A DNA stretch of 64,000 bases from Hymenobacter convexus (GTDB taxonomy: Bacteria > Bacteroidota > Bacteroidia > Cytophagales > Hymenobacteraceae): contig NZ_JAUQON010000001.1 in NCBI RefSeq assembly GCF_030580955.1, positions 496,001-560,000 of the forward strand, given 5' to 3'. Below are positions 10,532-19,667 of the stretch, piece after piece. The notes under the pieces were generated by a model. It saw nothing but the letters and a program-made list of their open reading frames with translations. It ran no database searches and was not told where the DNA came from. Every line of letters starts with the position of its first letter. The first letter of the stretch is position 1. Both the position numbers and the translations under genes were made by a program.

Positions 10532-13500
10532 ATGAGAAAAAGCTTCCTTTCCTTTCAAACGGCGCTGCTGGCCCTGGTCTGCCTCTTGCTGGCCATGCCG
10601 GCCCAGGCCCAGCGCTACCTCGAAAAGCTGAACCGCGGCGTGGTGGCCGTGCGCACCAGCCCCAGCCAGGTGTATGTGGGCTGGCGCCTGTTTGGCACCG
10701 ACCCCAGCGGCCTCGCCTTCAACGTGTACCGCGACGGCGTGAAAGCCAATGCGGCGCCCCTCACCGGCGCCACCAACTTTGTGGACAATGCCAGCACCAA
10801 CGCCACCTACAGCGTGCGCCCCGTGCTGAATGGCGTGGAGCAGGCCGGCTCGGCCACGGCCACGGTGTGGGCGCAGCAGTACAAGGCCATCCCGTTGCAG
10901 ATTCCGGTTGGCGGCACCACCCCCGACGGCGTGGCCTACACCTACAGCGCCAACGACAGCAGCCCCGCCGACCTGGATGGCGACGGCGAGTACGAAATTG
11001 TGGTGAAGTGGGACCCCTCGAACTCCAAAGACAACTCGCAGAGCGGCTACACCGGCAACGTGTACCTCGATGCCTACAAGCTGAACGGCACCCGCCTGTG
11101 GCGCATCGATTTGGGCCGCAACATCCGGGCCGGCGCCCACTACACCCAGCTCATGGTGTACGACCTGGACAGCGACGGCAAGGCCGAAGTGGCCGTGAAA
11201 ACTGCCGACGGCACCGTGGACGGCCGCGGCGTGGTCATCGGCAACGCGGCGGCCGACTACCGCAACTCGGCCGGCTACGTGCTGAGCGGGCCGGAATTCC
11301 TCACCATTTTCAACGGCCAAACCGGCGCGGCCATGGCCACCACCAACTACCTGCCCGCCCGCGGCACCGTGACCAGCTGGGGCGATAATTACGGCAATCG
11401 CGTCGACCGCTTCATTTCGGCCATTGCCTACCTCGACGGGCAGCGCCCCAGCCTGGTGATGGGCCGCGGCTACTACACCCGCCTGGTGCGCGTGGCCTGG
11501 GACTGGCGCAACGGCCAGCTCACCAACCGCTGGACGTTTGACAGCAACACGCCCGGCAACGGCGCCTACGCCAGCATGGGCAACCACCAGTTGACCGTGG
11601 GCGACGTGGACGGCGACGGCCGTGACGAGGTGTGCAACGGCGCCAGCGCCATCGACGACAACGGCCAGGGCCTCTACGCCAACGGCCTGGGCCACGGCGA
11701 CGCCCTGCACATGACCGACATGGACCCCAGCCGCCCCGGCCAGGAAGTATGGCAGTGCCACGAAGAACCCGCCCGCTACGGCCAGTACGGCCTGGAATTC
11801 CGCGATGCCCGCACGGGCCAGCCCATTTGGGGCGTGCCCGGCGGCGGGGCCGACGTGGGCCGCGCCATGGCCGCCGACGTGGACCCGCGTTTCCCCGGCT
11901 ACGAAGTGTGGGGTTCCGTAGGCGGCCTCTACACCTGCAAAGGCGTGCAGATTGGCACCACCAAGCCCACAGTCAACTTCGGCCTGTGGTGGGACGGCGA
12001 CTTGCAGCGCGAATTGCTGGATGCCGCCTACAATACGACTTCGGGCGCGAGCACCGTGCGCCTGGAAAAGTGGAATCCCCCGACGGGCACAGCCGCCAAC
12101 GGCAGCCTCTCGCGCCTGCTCACGCCCAGCCTGCCCGAAAACGGCGACGGCCAGACCAACAACACCACCAAAGCCAACCCCTGCGTCTCGGCCGACTTGC
12201 TGGGCGACTGGCGCGAGGAATTCATTCTGCGCTCGCGCGACAACACCAAGCTGCTGATTTACACCACTACCAGTCCCACGGTCGTGCGCCTGCCCACCCT
12301 GATGCACGACGCGCAATACCGCACCCAGGTGGCCCTGGAAAACTCGGCCTATAACCAGCCGCCGAACCCGAGCTTCTACCTGGGCGAAGGCATGAGCACC
12401 CCGCCGCCGGCCAACATTCTGCTGGTGAATACCAACCCCATCCAGCCCGGCGCCCAGAACGTGGCCCCCGCCAACGGCGCGCCCGATGTGCAGCCTACCA
12501 GCGCCGTCGTCAGCTGGCAGGGCACGGCCACGCGCTACAATGTGTTCGTGGGTACCTCGGCCCAAACGCTGCAACTCGTAGCCGCCGGCACCACTCAAAC
12601 CACCTACAGCCTGGCCAGCCCGGCCGCGTTGGGTACCTACTACTGGCGCGTCGATGCCCTTTATGACGGCGACGCCACCCACGACGGCGAAACCGTGGCC
12701 GGTGCCGTGTGGTCCTTCACCGTAGCCGATACCGTGCCGCCGGTAGTGCTGACCAAAGAGGCCACCGTGACGTTGGATGCCACCGGTCACGCCGCCATCA
12801 CGGCCGCCGACATCGACAACGGCAGCTCCGACGCTTATGGGATTCGCAGCCTGGCGGTAGCGCCCGCCGACTTCACCTGCGCCAACATCGGGGCCAATAC
12901 CGTGACCCTGACCGCGACCGACAACAACGGCAACAGTAGCACCGCCACCGCCACCGTCACGGTCATCGGTAGCCTGCCCACGGCGGGCATCAGCGTCACG
13001 CCGTCCAGCGCGGTGTACACCGGCGGTGTGCCCACCAACCTCTACATTGGCTACGGCCCGCAAAGCGCGACGCTCACGGCCTCGGGCGGTGTGGCCTACG
13101 CCTGGAGTGGCCCAACGGGACTAAGCAGCTACAAAGTGGCTAGCCCAACCTTTACCGCCACTATGCCCGGCACCTTCACCTACACCCTCACGGCCACCAA
13201 CGAATACGGCTGCACGGGCACGGCCACCGTCACCATCACGGTGGTTGACGTGCGCTGCGGCAATGGCAACAAGAACGACAAGGTGCTGGTGTGCCACAAC
13301 GGCGCCGTCATCTGCATTGCCGCCAACGCGGTGGATACGCACCTCACCAACCCGGCGCATCACGACAAGTTGGGCGCCTGCGCCACGGCCGCTCGCGGCG
13401 CGTCGGCCGACGCTAGTGGCCAGCCCCTGGTGTTTGAGGCATATCCCAATCCGTTTGCGGAGCGCACCACCATCAGCTTCCGCACCGAGCAAAAGGCGGC

Positions 13501-13684
13501 GGCACGGGTGCGGGTATTCAATGCGCTGGGGCAGGAAGTGGCCCACTTGTATGAGGCTCCAGCCGAAGCGGGCCACCTTTACCAGCTCACGCTGGAAAGC
13601 AAGACGCTGCCCGCCGGCCTCTACACCTGCCGCCTAGAGCTGAACGGCCAGGTGCAGACGCAGAAGCTGATGATTGCCCGATAG
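10532..13684 (+). CDS. Secreted rhamnogalacturonan lyase (PL11) with T9SS sorting domain
   Basis: A 1050-residue secreted protein. A signal peptide (1-26, ending AQA before QRYLEKLNRG) leads into a PL11-type catalytic beta-propeller (about 27-620) with calcium-type DxDxDG loops such as DLDGDGE, DLDSDGK and DVDGDGR. Then come a fibronectin-III-like module (about 640-735), a HYR-like module (735-815), a PKD-like module (815-905), a Cys/His-rich segment (905-950; VCHNG, HLTNPAHHD) and a T9SS type A domain (970-1050). PL11 enzymes cut the rhamnogalacturonan-I backbone of pectin by beta-elimination. The ATG at 10532 begins a normal signal peptide. No SusCD pair is nearby, so this gene stands alone rather than in a polysaccharide utilisation locus. 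Confidence 0.9.
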   Translation: MRKSFLSFQTALLALVCLLLAMPAQAQRYLEKLNRGVVAVRTSPSQVYVGWRLFGTDPSGLAFNVYRDGVKANAAPLTGATNFVDNASTNATYSVRPVLNGVEQAGSATATVWAQQYKAIPLQIPVGGTTPDGVAYTYSANDSSPADLDGDGEYEIVVKWDPSNSKDNSQSGYTGNVYLDAYKLNGTRLWRIDLGRNIRAGAHYTQLMVYDLDSDGKAEVAVKTADGTVDGRGVVIGNAAADYRNSAGYVLSGPEFLTIFNGQTGAAMATTNYLPARGTVTSWGDNYGNRVDRFISAIAYLDGQRPSLVMGRGYYTRLVRVAWDWRNGQLTNRWTFDSNTPGNGAYASMGNHQLTVGDVDGDGRDEVCNGASAIDDNGQGLYANGLGHGDALHMTDMDPSRPGQEVWQCHEEPARYGQYGLEFRDARTGQPIWGVPGGGADVGRAMAADVDPRFPGYEVWGSVGGLYTCKGVQIGTTKPTVNFGLWWDGDLQRELLDAAYNTTSGASTVRLEKWNPPTGTAANGSLSRLLTPSLPENGDGQTNNTTKANPCVSADLLGDWREEFILRSRDNTKLLIYTTTSPTVVRLPTLMHDAQYRTQVALENSAYNQPPNPSFYLGEGMSTPPPANILLVNTNPIQPGAQNVAPANGAPDVQPTSAVVSWQGTATRYNVFVGTSAQTLQLVAAGTTQTTYSLASPAALGTYYWRVDALYDGDATHDGETVAGAVWSFTVADTVPPVVLTKEATVTLDATGHAAITAADIDNGSSDAYGIRSLAVAPADFTCANIGANTVTLTATDNNGNSSTATATVTVIGSLPTAGISVTPSSAVYTGGVPTNLYIGYGPQSATLTASGGVAYAWSGPTGLSSYKVASPTFTATMPGTFTYTLTATNEYGCTGTATVTITVVDVRCGNGNKNDKVLVCHNGAVICIAANAVDTHLTNPAHHDKLGACATAARGASADASGQPLVFEAYPNPFAERTTISFRTEQKAAARVRVFNALGQEVAHLYEAPAEAGHLYQLTLESKTLPAGLYTCRLELNGQVQTQKLMIAR

Positions 13685-13698
13685 CGCAACCTCGGATT

Positions 13699-13745
13699 CG
13701 CCCACAAAAAAGGACTGCCGCAGCGGCAGTCCTTTTTTGTGGGCG
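13699..13745. terminator. Strong bidirectional-type terminator after PL11 lyase
   Basis: CGCCCACAAAAAAGGACTGC and its reverse complement flank a very short loop, with T6 on the right and A6 on the left. The symmetry would allow termination in both directions, although the next gene runs the same way. Confidence 0.85.
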
Positions 13746-13870
13746 GCTGAAGTTCGGTAGCGCCAGCAAGCCGGGCTGATTTTCGCCGCAGGGCCAAACA
13801 AGTAGGGGAGGGTTGCGCTTACTCAGGCTCGCCGCGCCCCGGCTGTAGTGCGGCGCTAGTGGTTCTGCTT

Positions 13871-14584
13871 ATGCCTCATACCGTCATTGCCCTGCACTGC
13901 TGGGCCAGCTCCGGCCGCGAATACGACGTGCTGCGCACGCTGCTGCCTGCCGATACCGAACTGCTTGCGCCCGACCTGCCCGGCTTCGGCGCGCAGCCGG
14001 TGCCCGATGGGTTCGATTATTCGGTGCGTGCTTATGCTGATTGGATAGCCGCCTTCATTGCGGAGCACGGCGTGGCCGAGTTCACGCTCATCGGCCACAG
14101 CATGAGCGGCAAAATGGCTCTGGCCCTGGCCGCGCGGCGCCCGGCGGGCCTGCGGCGGCTGGTGCTGCTGTCGCCCTCGCCACCCGCGGGCGAGCCCATG
14201 TCGGAGCAAGACCGGGCCGCGTCGCTGGCCGCCTACGGCAAACCCGAAGAGGCCGAAAAAACCTTCCGCAAAATCACCTGCCGGCCGCTGGCGCCCGAGC
14301 TGCGCGCCCACGTCATCGCCGACAACCTGCGCAGCACCCAGGCCGCCTGGGATATCTGGCTGGAACAAGGCGCCCGCGAGGACATCACCCGCCTGATGCC
14401 GCAGCTGGCGGTGCCCTGCCACCTGTTGGTAGGCTCCGGCGACCAGCCCATTCCGCCCGATACGCAGCGCCGGCTCACGCTGCCGCTGCTGCCGGCTGGC
14501 ACGCCCTTCACCGTAGTGCCCGGCGCTGGCCACCTGCTGCCGCTGGAAGCCGTTGGGGAAGTGGCCGAGGCGGTGCGGGAGTAA
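13871..14584 (+). CDS. Alpha/beta-hydrolase
   Basis: A 237-residue alpha/beta-hydrolase without signal peptide, so cytoplasmic. The nucleophile elbow is GHSMSG with Ser77; the catalytic His is probably H221 in GAGH, and an Asp in the GSGDQPI segment would complete the triad. HCW near the N-terminus supplies the oxyanion-hole region seen in esterases and MhpC-like enzymes. The first ATG (13871) gives the expected N-terminus; a GTG four codons earlier is possible. It ends seven bases before a family A palindrome and converges on the patatin gene. Substrate not predictable. Confidence 0.85.
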   Translation: MPHTVIALHCWASSGREYDVLRTLLPADTELLAPDLPGFGAQPVPDGFDYSVRAYADWIAAFIAEHGVAEFTLIGHSMSGKMALALAARRPAGLRRLVLLSPSPPAGEPMSEQDRAASLAAYGKPEEAEKTFRKITCRPLAPELRAHVIADNLRSTQAAWDIWLEQGAREDITRLMPQLAVPCHLLVGSGDQPIPPDTQRRLTLPLLPAGTPFTVVPGAGHLLPLEAVGEVAEAVRE

Positions 14585-14590
14585 GAAAAA

Positions 14591-14675
14591 CTGTCATCCT
14601 GAGCGCAGCGAAGGACCTTATCACGCTTGAATTGCTCATACGTGATAAGGTCCTTCGCTGCGCTCAGGATGACAG
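14591..14675. repeat. Palindromic intergenic element, family A, copy 2
   Basis: CTGTCATCCTGAGCGCAGCG and its exact complement form the outer arms, pairing on through AAGGACCTTATCACG. The loop (CTTGAATTGCTCATA) nearly matches that of the copy at 61325. It lies between convergent genes. Confidence 0.92.
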
Positions 14676-14695
14676 AGCTGTCCAGCGCTTAAGTT

Positions 14696-17005
14696 TTATT
14701 CCAGTGCGCGGCTGCGGAACAGCAGGAAGCCCAGGTGCCCATACACGCCAAACCGCTCGGCGGGGTCGTCGTAAAAGCGGGCGTGCAGGGCCAGCGGGCC
14801 CACTGGTGTCTGAAAAACGAGGCCGGTGCTGGCCGTCACGCGCGGCCGGTCGAAGCCGGACTGGCGCACGGCTTCCTGCAGGGCGCCTTGCTTGAGCGGC
14901 TGGCCGTTGACGTGCACGTACACTTCGGTGCGCCATTCCAGCTTTTTCAGGAAGGGTTGGGTGTAGCGCAGGCCCACGGCGGCGTAGCGCGACGAGCGGT
15001 AGGCATCCAAAAACAGCGTGCGCGAGTCGGGCAGCGGGGCAAACACCGGCGAGATGGTTTGCGTCGAGCGGTAATTCGAAAACGTGCCCTGCGAACTAGC
15101 CATCAGCTCGCCAAAATAGCCCCAGGCGTGGCGGTCGCCCTTCAGCACGAAGTACCGCTCTACCGTGGCCCGGAACTGCAGCCACTCGCGATGGGAGGTG
15201 CTGGCCAGCTGCTGGGCCGTGGAGCCGGGCGTGTAGGTCGACTCGCCCGTGACGCCACGCAGCGTGTACACATAGCGGTGGCCGCTGGTGGCGTACTGCT
15301 TGCGATTGAGGGTGTTGCGAGCCAGGCGCAGGGCCGCCGTAGCGCCCCGAAACACGGTGGCATCGAGCACATCAGCCGAGTTGATTTCCTTGGAATTGGT
15401 GTACTCGTCCTTAGTCACGAAGGTGGCCAAATCAAGCAGAATCCGGCTGCGGTAGGTGGGGCTCACGCCGAACTGCCCGCCCAGCTTGGTGTCCTGCTGC
15501 CGCACCTGGGTGTTGATGACGTCGCGCCCCAGCACCCCGCCCGTGTTCTGGAAATCCCACTGGTTATAGGTGATTTCGGGCTCGAAAAAGTAAGCGTACT
15601 TGGCGGGGATGTTGATGCGGAACGAACCGTGCGCGCCGTTGTAGAAGCGGCCCAGGCTCACGTCGGCCGAGGCCGTGTAGAGCAGCCTGCGCAGGTAGCG
15701 GTACTCCAACCCAAAATACAGGTTGTCGATGGGCCGGTTCGAAAGCACGAAGCCCACCTCGGTGCTCACGTTGTTGTTGCGCTGCGCGTCCACGCTGAAC
15801 ACGTAACCCTGCCGCGCCGCATCGTAGCGAATGCGTGGGTAAATATTCTTGAAATAGTCGTCCGACGCCAGCCGGTAGTAGCCTTCCTCAATGTCATCGA
15901 GCGAATACTCGCGGCCGGTTTTCCGGAAGAAGCGCGCCGCGTACTCGTTCTGGTCGGGGCGCAGCCCGTTCACTTTCACATCAATGAAGCGCGGCTTCGG
16001 GGCCAATGCCTGGAAGGCCAGCCGCCGCTTCTGCAGGTCGGTTGAGTCGACGCGGCGGCCGATACGGGCTTTTATCTTGTCCATGCTGCGCAGGGCGGCT
16101 GTGTCGCCTTCGGCGATAAAGTCCTTCACGCGGTCAAAATCGCCCACGCCCATGCCGTCGAGGTCGGGCTGGATGTAGATGCCGTTTTTGCCCACGCTAC
16201 TGGTGTCGGCCACGCTCGTGCCCAGAAAAGCCACCGTGCTGCCCAGCAGCTGGTCGTCGTTTTTGGGGTACTTCTTCATGGCCACGTCGCCCACGTTCAC
16301 CCCAATGATGATGTCCGGGGCGAAGGTCTTCTTCATGGTGCCGGTGGGGAAGTTGTCGTACACCGCGCCGTCGTAGTAGTACTTGCCGTCGAGGTTGCGA
16401 ATGGGCCGGAAAGCCAGCGGAAACGACATCGAGTTGCGAATGGCGTCCGACAACGAGCCCTTTTTCTGCTCCACCACCTGCCGCGTAAACACCTCCGACG
16501 CCATGCAACGGAAGGGCACAAACAGCTTGTCGAAATCGTAGCCGCTGCTGGCCGAGGCCGGGGCCAGCAGCCGGGCCAGCGCCAGGTTGAGGTTCAGGTC
16601 GTTCACCAGGTTGGTGCTCACCCGCGCCTTAAATGTGGAGTCGATGGCAATACCCAGCCGCAGCGCCGAAGGCGAAGGCTCGGCCGTGAGAAAGTTAAAC
16701 GTTTTGCTTTCCAGGGGCTTGCCCGAGGTCCAACGCTGGAACTCGGGGCTGAGCACCACCTGCTCAATCTCCTCGGGCGAGTAGCCGGCCGCGTACATGC
16801 CGCCTACCACGGCGCCCATGCTCGTGCCCACGATGTAGTCGATGGGAATATGGTTTTTCTCCAGCTGCTTAAGCACGCCGATGTGCGCCAGCCCCTTGGC
16901 TCCGCCACCGCTGAGCACCAGTCCCACCCGCTGGGCGTGGGCCGAAAACATAAAAGAACCTGCCAGCAATGCCGCCAGCAATACCCGTGAGAAGAAAGAG
17001 GTCAT
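14696..17005 (-). CDS. Patatin-like phospholipase with BamA-type outer-membrane barrel
   Basis: A 769-residue protein: signal peptide (1-24), patatin domain (about 25-310) with oxyanion motif GGGAKG (33-38), nucleophile GTSMG (Ser62) and dyad Asp212 in YDGA, then a POTRA-like segment (about 325-400) and a C-terminal beta-barrel (about 400-769). This is the PlpD-type arrangement, a phospholipase fused to its own outer-membrane barrel (type Vd-like). It would hydrolyse phospholipids at or beyond the outer membrane; whether the passenger is released is unknown. All three catalytic motifs are intact, so an active enzyme is expected. Confidence 0.93.
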   Translation of the reverse strand: MTSFFSRVLLAALLAGSFMFSAHAQRVGLVLSGGGAKGLAHIGVLKQLEKNHIPIDYIVGTSMGAVVGGMYAAGYSPEEIEQVVLSPEFQRWTSGKPLESKTFNFLTAEPSPSALRLGIAIDSTFKARVSTNLVNDLNLNLALARLLAPASASSGYDFDKLFVPFRCMASEVFTRQVVEQKKGSLSDAIRNSMSFPLAFRPIRNLDGKYYYDGAVYDNFPTGTMKKTFAPDIIIGVNVGDVAMKKYPKNDDQLLGSTVAFLGTSVADTSSVGKNGIYIQPDLDGMGVGDFDRVKDFIAEGDTAALRSMDKIKARIGRRVDSTDLQKRRLAFQALAPKPRFIDVKVNGLRPDQNEYAARFFRKTGREYSLDDIEEGYYRLASDDYFKNIYPRIRYDAARQGYVFSVDAQRNNNVSTEVGFVLSNRPIDNLYFGLEYRYLRRLLYTASADVSLGRFYNGAHGSFRINIPAKYAYFFEPEITYNQWDFQNTGGVLGRDVINTQVRQQDTKLGGQFGVSPTYRSRILLDLATFVTKDEYTNSKEINSADVLDATVFRGATAALRLARNTLNRKQYATSGHRYVYTLRGVTGESTYTPGSTAQQLASTSHREWLQFRATVERYFVLKGDRHAWGYFGELMASSQGTFSNYRSTQTISPVFAPLPDSRTLFLDAYRSSRYAAVGLRYTQPFLKKLEWRTEVYVHVNGQPLKQGALQEAVRQSGFDRPRVTASTGLVFQTPVGPLALHARFYDDPAERFGVYGHLGFLLFRSRALE

Positions 17006-17102
17006 AGAATGCGGATAATGCGCGCGGCCTAAAGCTACGCTACTGCCGCTGGTACGCCACGTTGGGCCACTAGGTTTTTATCGGCCGGAGGCAAGTATTT
17101 GA

Positions 17103-17131
17103 CGCTTGATTATCAGGAAAATAATCGAGCG
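17103..17131. other. Imperfect inverted repeat upstream of the patatin gene
   Basis: CGCTTGATTAT and ATAATCGAGCG form 11-base arms with one G-T pair and a 7-base spacer. It sits between the end of the histidine kinase gene and the patatin start. No T run follows it on the coding strand, so a protein-binding site is as likely as a terminator. Confidence 0.4.
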
Positions 17132-17224
17132 CAGGTAGCGCTGTGGCGTGGGGCCTAGCCCCGCCTGCCGTGGACTGGAACTGTCGCAACGGCACTATCG
17201 TCAGGGTAGATATAAGACTCGTCC

Positions 17225-18646
17225 CTACATCGGAAAGCCCAGCGTGACGCGCAGCCGCCCAGCCTCCTCAACCAGCGCCAGCTGCAGGCCCAGGCCCTGA
17301 GCCAGCCGCCCAGCTATCCAAAGGCCCAGACCGGTGCCGGGGGTTAGCGGGTCGGCCTGATACCAAGCGGTAGTGAGCTGCGCCAGATGCTCGCCCAGCG
17401 GAGCGGCTAGTTCATTTTCGATGCTGACCACGGGGCCGGTTTTCGCTTCGGTGCGCAGGCGCAGCGTCACGCCGGTGCCGGGCCGGGCGTGCTTGCGGGC
17501 GTTGTCGAGCAGGTTCAGCAGCAGGGTGGTGAGCTGGTCGGCATCGGTTGCCACAGTTGCTTGTGCAACATCCGTTTCCTCCGCTGGCAGCTCAATTGTG
17601 AGGGTGCGGCCGGCGGCCCGGAAGCGGGGCAACTCGCGGTCAGCCAGCGCCACCAGCAGTTCATCAAGGGCCACGGGGCGGCGGGTGACGGGCAACGTAG
17701 CGCCGTGGCCCAGTCGACCCACCAGCAGGAAGTCGTCCACGAGGCGGCCCAGGCGGGCCAGCTCGGCATCGTGGCCGGCCAGGGCGGCGCGGGTGACGGG
17801 CGGCAGACTCGGGTCGCGCCCACTCACGTCGAGGCCGGTTTGCAGGGTAGCCAGGGGTGTGCGCAGCTCGTGGGCGGCCGCGGCCAGAAAGTTGGCCTGG
17901 GCCGTGGCTTGGCCCCTCAGGCGGGCCAGCAGCTGGTTCAGGGTTTCGGCCAGCTCCTGCACTTCGTCGCCGGTGTTGGGCACGGGCAGGGGCGCAATGT
18001 CTTGGGCCTGCTGAATGCGGCGGGCCTGCGCGGCCATGCGCCGCAGGGGCCGCAGCACCACGCCCGCCACCAGCAGCGCCAGCGCCCCGGCCAAGCCCGC
18101 GCTGCCCAGTAGGCCCAGCCACAGCGTGCGCCGCACCCGCGCCAGGGCTTTTTCGAGGGGGGCGGCGGGGTGGGCCAGCCACAGCGTGAGGCGGCCGGTG
18201 GGCTCGGCATAGTCGGCGCCCGGGCCGGGCGGGGCGGCCAGCCGGGCCACGGCCACTACGCGGCCGTGCCGCAACTCGCGGCCGGGCGCGGCTGGGCGGG
18301 GCAGCCCGGCCGTGTCGCCCACCGGCCAGCGGGCCGAGCGAAACAGCTCGCGGGCCGGCTGGCCTGCTTCCTCAAACACCAGCCGCATGGTTTCGCCGGT
18401 TTGGTCGGGCAGGGGCAGGGTGGGCTGCGGGTCGAGGCTAACGCGGGCCAGCAGCTGGCTGGCGCGCAGGCGCAGGCGGTCGTCGTCGGCGCGGGCCAGC
18501 AGGCGGCCCAGGCTGCGGTACTGGTAGCTGCCCGCCGCCAGCGTGGCCAGCCCAAACACCAGCCCGAACACCAGCAGCAGCTGCCCGCGCAGGCCCAAGC
18601 GGAAGCGGCGGATTGGCGGCGGAGTGGGGGAGGAGGATAAAGACAT
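17225..18646 (-). CDS. Sensor histidine kinase
   Basis: A 473-residue membrane histidine kinase: transmembrane helix 1 (about 22-42), a periplasmic loop of about 130 residues, transmembrane helix 2 (about 175-197), HAMP linker, DHp domain with the phospho-acceptor His259 in HELRTPLATL, and an ATPase domain with the N box NLLDNARKHA and G box GTGLGLWI. The partner is the OmpR-type regulator just upstream on the same strand. A family B palindrome occupies almost all of the 166-base gap between them, ending six bases before this ATG, so the kinase leader RNA is essentially that hairpin. The signal sensed is not evident. Confidence 0.93.
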   Translation of the reverse strand: MSLSSSPTPPPIRRFRLGLRGQLLLVFGLVFGLATLAAGSYQYRSLGRLLARADDDRLRLRASQLLARVSLDPQPTLPLPDQTGETMRLVFEEAGQPARELFRSARWPVGDTAGLPRPAAPGRELRHGRVVAVARLAAPPGPGADYAEPTGRLTLWLAHPAAPLEKALARVRRTLWLGLLGSAGLAGALALLVAGVVLRPLRRMAAQARRIQQAQDIAPLPVPNTGDEVQELAETLNQLLARLRGQATAQANFLAAAAHELRTPLATLQTGLDVSGRDPSLPPVTRAALAGHDAELARLGRLVDDFLLVGRLGHGATLPVTRRPVALDELLVALADRELPRFRAAGRTLTIELPAEETDVAQATVATDADQLTTLLLNLLDNARKHARPGTGVTLRLRTEAKTGPVVSIENELAAPLGEHLAQLTTAWYQADPLTPGTGLGLWIAGRLAQGLGLQLALVEEAGRLRVTLGFPM

Positions 18647-18651
18647 TATTT

Positions 18652-18791
18652 AAAAGAACGTCATGCTGAGCGCAGTCGAAGCATCTCGCGTGTGGTAGTA
18701 AATCAATCGTTGGATACGCCGCACCTTCGGTTGAAAAAGGATTAGTGGTGGCACGCGAGATGCTTCGCTGCGCTCAGCATGACGTTCTTTT
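18652..18791. repeat. Palindromic intergenic element, family B, copy 1
   Basis: Outer arms AAAAGAACGTCATGCTGAGC and its complement extend into GCATCTCGCGTG. The right arm reads GCTTCGCTGCGC against GCGCAGTCGAAGC on the left, leaving an unpaired A. The spacer is longer than in other copies (about 60 bases). It lies within the regulator-kinase transcription unit. Confidence 0.9.
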
Positions 18792-18812
18792 TCACCTGCC
18801 TCCCCCGCGCCC

Positions 18813-19505
18813 TTACCCCGCCGCCCCCGGCTCGCGCAGCCGGTAGCCCTGTCCAATCACCGTTTCCAGCAAAGCCGACGCGGGTGCAAAGTCCCGGTCC
18901 AGCTTGCGGCGCAGCTGCGAGATGTGCACCTCAATCACGTTCGAACCCATGTCGTAGTCCACGTCCCACACCTTTTCGGCAAGACGGGTCTTGCTCACCA
19001 CGCGGCCGGCGTTGCGCAGCAGCAGCTCCAGCACCGCAAACTCGCGGTTGGTAAGGCTGATGATTTTGCCGGCGCGCGTCACCACCCGGCCCAGCGGGTC
19101 GAGCACGAGGTCGGCCAGGCGCAAAGCTTCAGCCCCGGCCGGGCCGGCGGTTTTGCGGCCGATGATGTGCAGCCGGGCCAGCAGCTCATCGAAGGCAAAG
19201 GGCTTGCGCAAGTAGTCCACGGCCCCGGCTTCGAGGCCCTTCACCACGTGCTGCGTATCAGTGAGGGCGCTGAGGATGATGACGGGCGTGGCGATGCCGA
19301 ATTCGCGCAGGTTGCGCAGCACGTCGAGGCCGCTTTGGCCGGGCAGCATCAGGTCGAGCAGCACGGCGTCGTAGGGCGTGGTGGCGGCTTGTTCCAGGCC
19401 TTCGGGTCCGGTGGCGGCTACGTCAGCCACGTGCCCGGCCTGCGTCAGCCCCTGCTGAATAAAACCGGCCAGCCGGGCTTCGTCTTCGACAATGAGAATG
19501 CGCAT
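18813..19505 (-). CDS. OmpR/PhoB-family response regulator
   Basis: A 230-residue regulator. The receiver domain (1-120) has the acidic pair E7/D8, phospho-acceptor D51 in LLDLMLPG and the conserved K101 in RKPF. A winged-helix DNA-binding domain (about 130-225) with TNREFAVLELLLRNAG and SNVIEVHISQLRRKLD follows. The ATG at 19505 was chosen because MRILIVEDE is the standard receiver start; the frame continues 16 codons upstream without a better start. It pairs with the downstream histidine kinase. The overall style is closest to CusR/CopR-type metal regulators, but no metal-resistance gene is adjacent. Confidence 0.93.
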   Translation of the reverse strand: MRILIVEDEARLAGFIQQGLTQAGHVADVAATGPEGLEQAATTPYDAVLLDLMLPGQSGLDVLRNLREFGIATPVIILSALTDTQHVVKGLEAGAVDYLRKPFAFDELLARLHIIGRKTAGPAGAEALRLADLVLDPLGRVVTRAGKIISLTNREFAVLELLLRNAGRVVSKTRLAEKVWDVDYDMGSNVIEVHISQLRRKLDRDFAPASALLETVIGQGYRLREPGAAG

Positions 19506-19547
19506 GGGGGAAGGAAAGGGTGAAAGAGTCGCTGTACTACGCAAAAA

Positions 19548-19646
19548 CGTCATGCTGAGCTTGTCGAAACATCTCTACCGCGCAACGCACTCCAATCGAC
19601 AGGAATACTCTTGCGGTAGAGATGCTTCGACAAGCTCAGCATAACG
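19548..19646. repeat. Palindromic intergenic element, family B, copy 2 (reverse orientation)
   Basis: Arms CGTCATGCTGAGCTTGTCGA and TCGACAAGCTCAGCATAACG use a CTTG/CAAG version of the middle of the arm, changed on both sides. The spacer, read on the minus strand, matches the spacer of the copy at 30181, so this copy is inverted relative to that one. Confidence 0.88.
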
Positions 19647-19667
19647 CTCTTTTGGTGCGTTCTGAAA

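Noticed and set aside
10103..13063. A 986-codon minus-strand frame opposite the PL11 lyase
   Set aside because: It is antisense to a well-supported catalytic domain and reads as low-complexity Gly/Ala/Val/His sequence.
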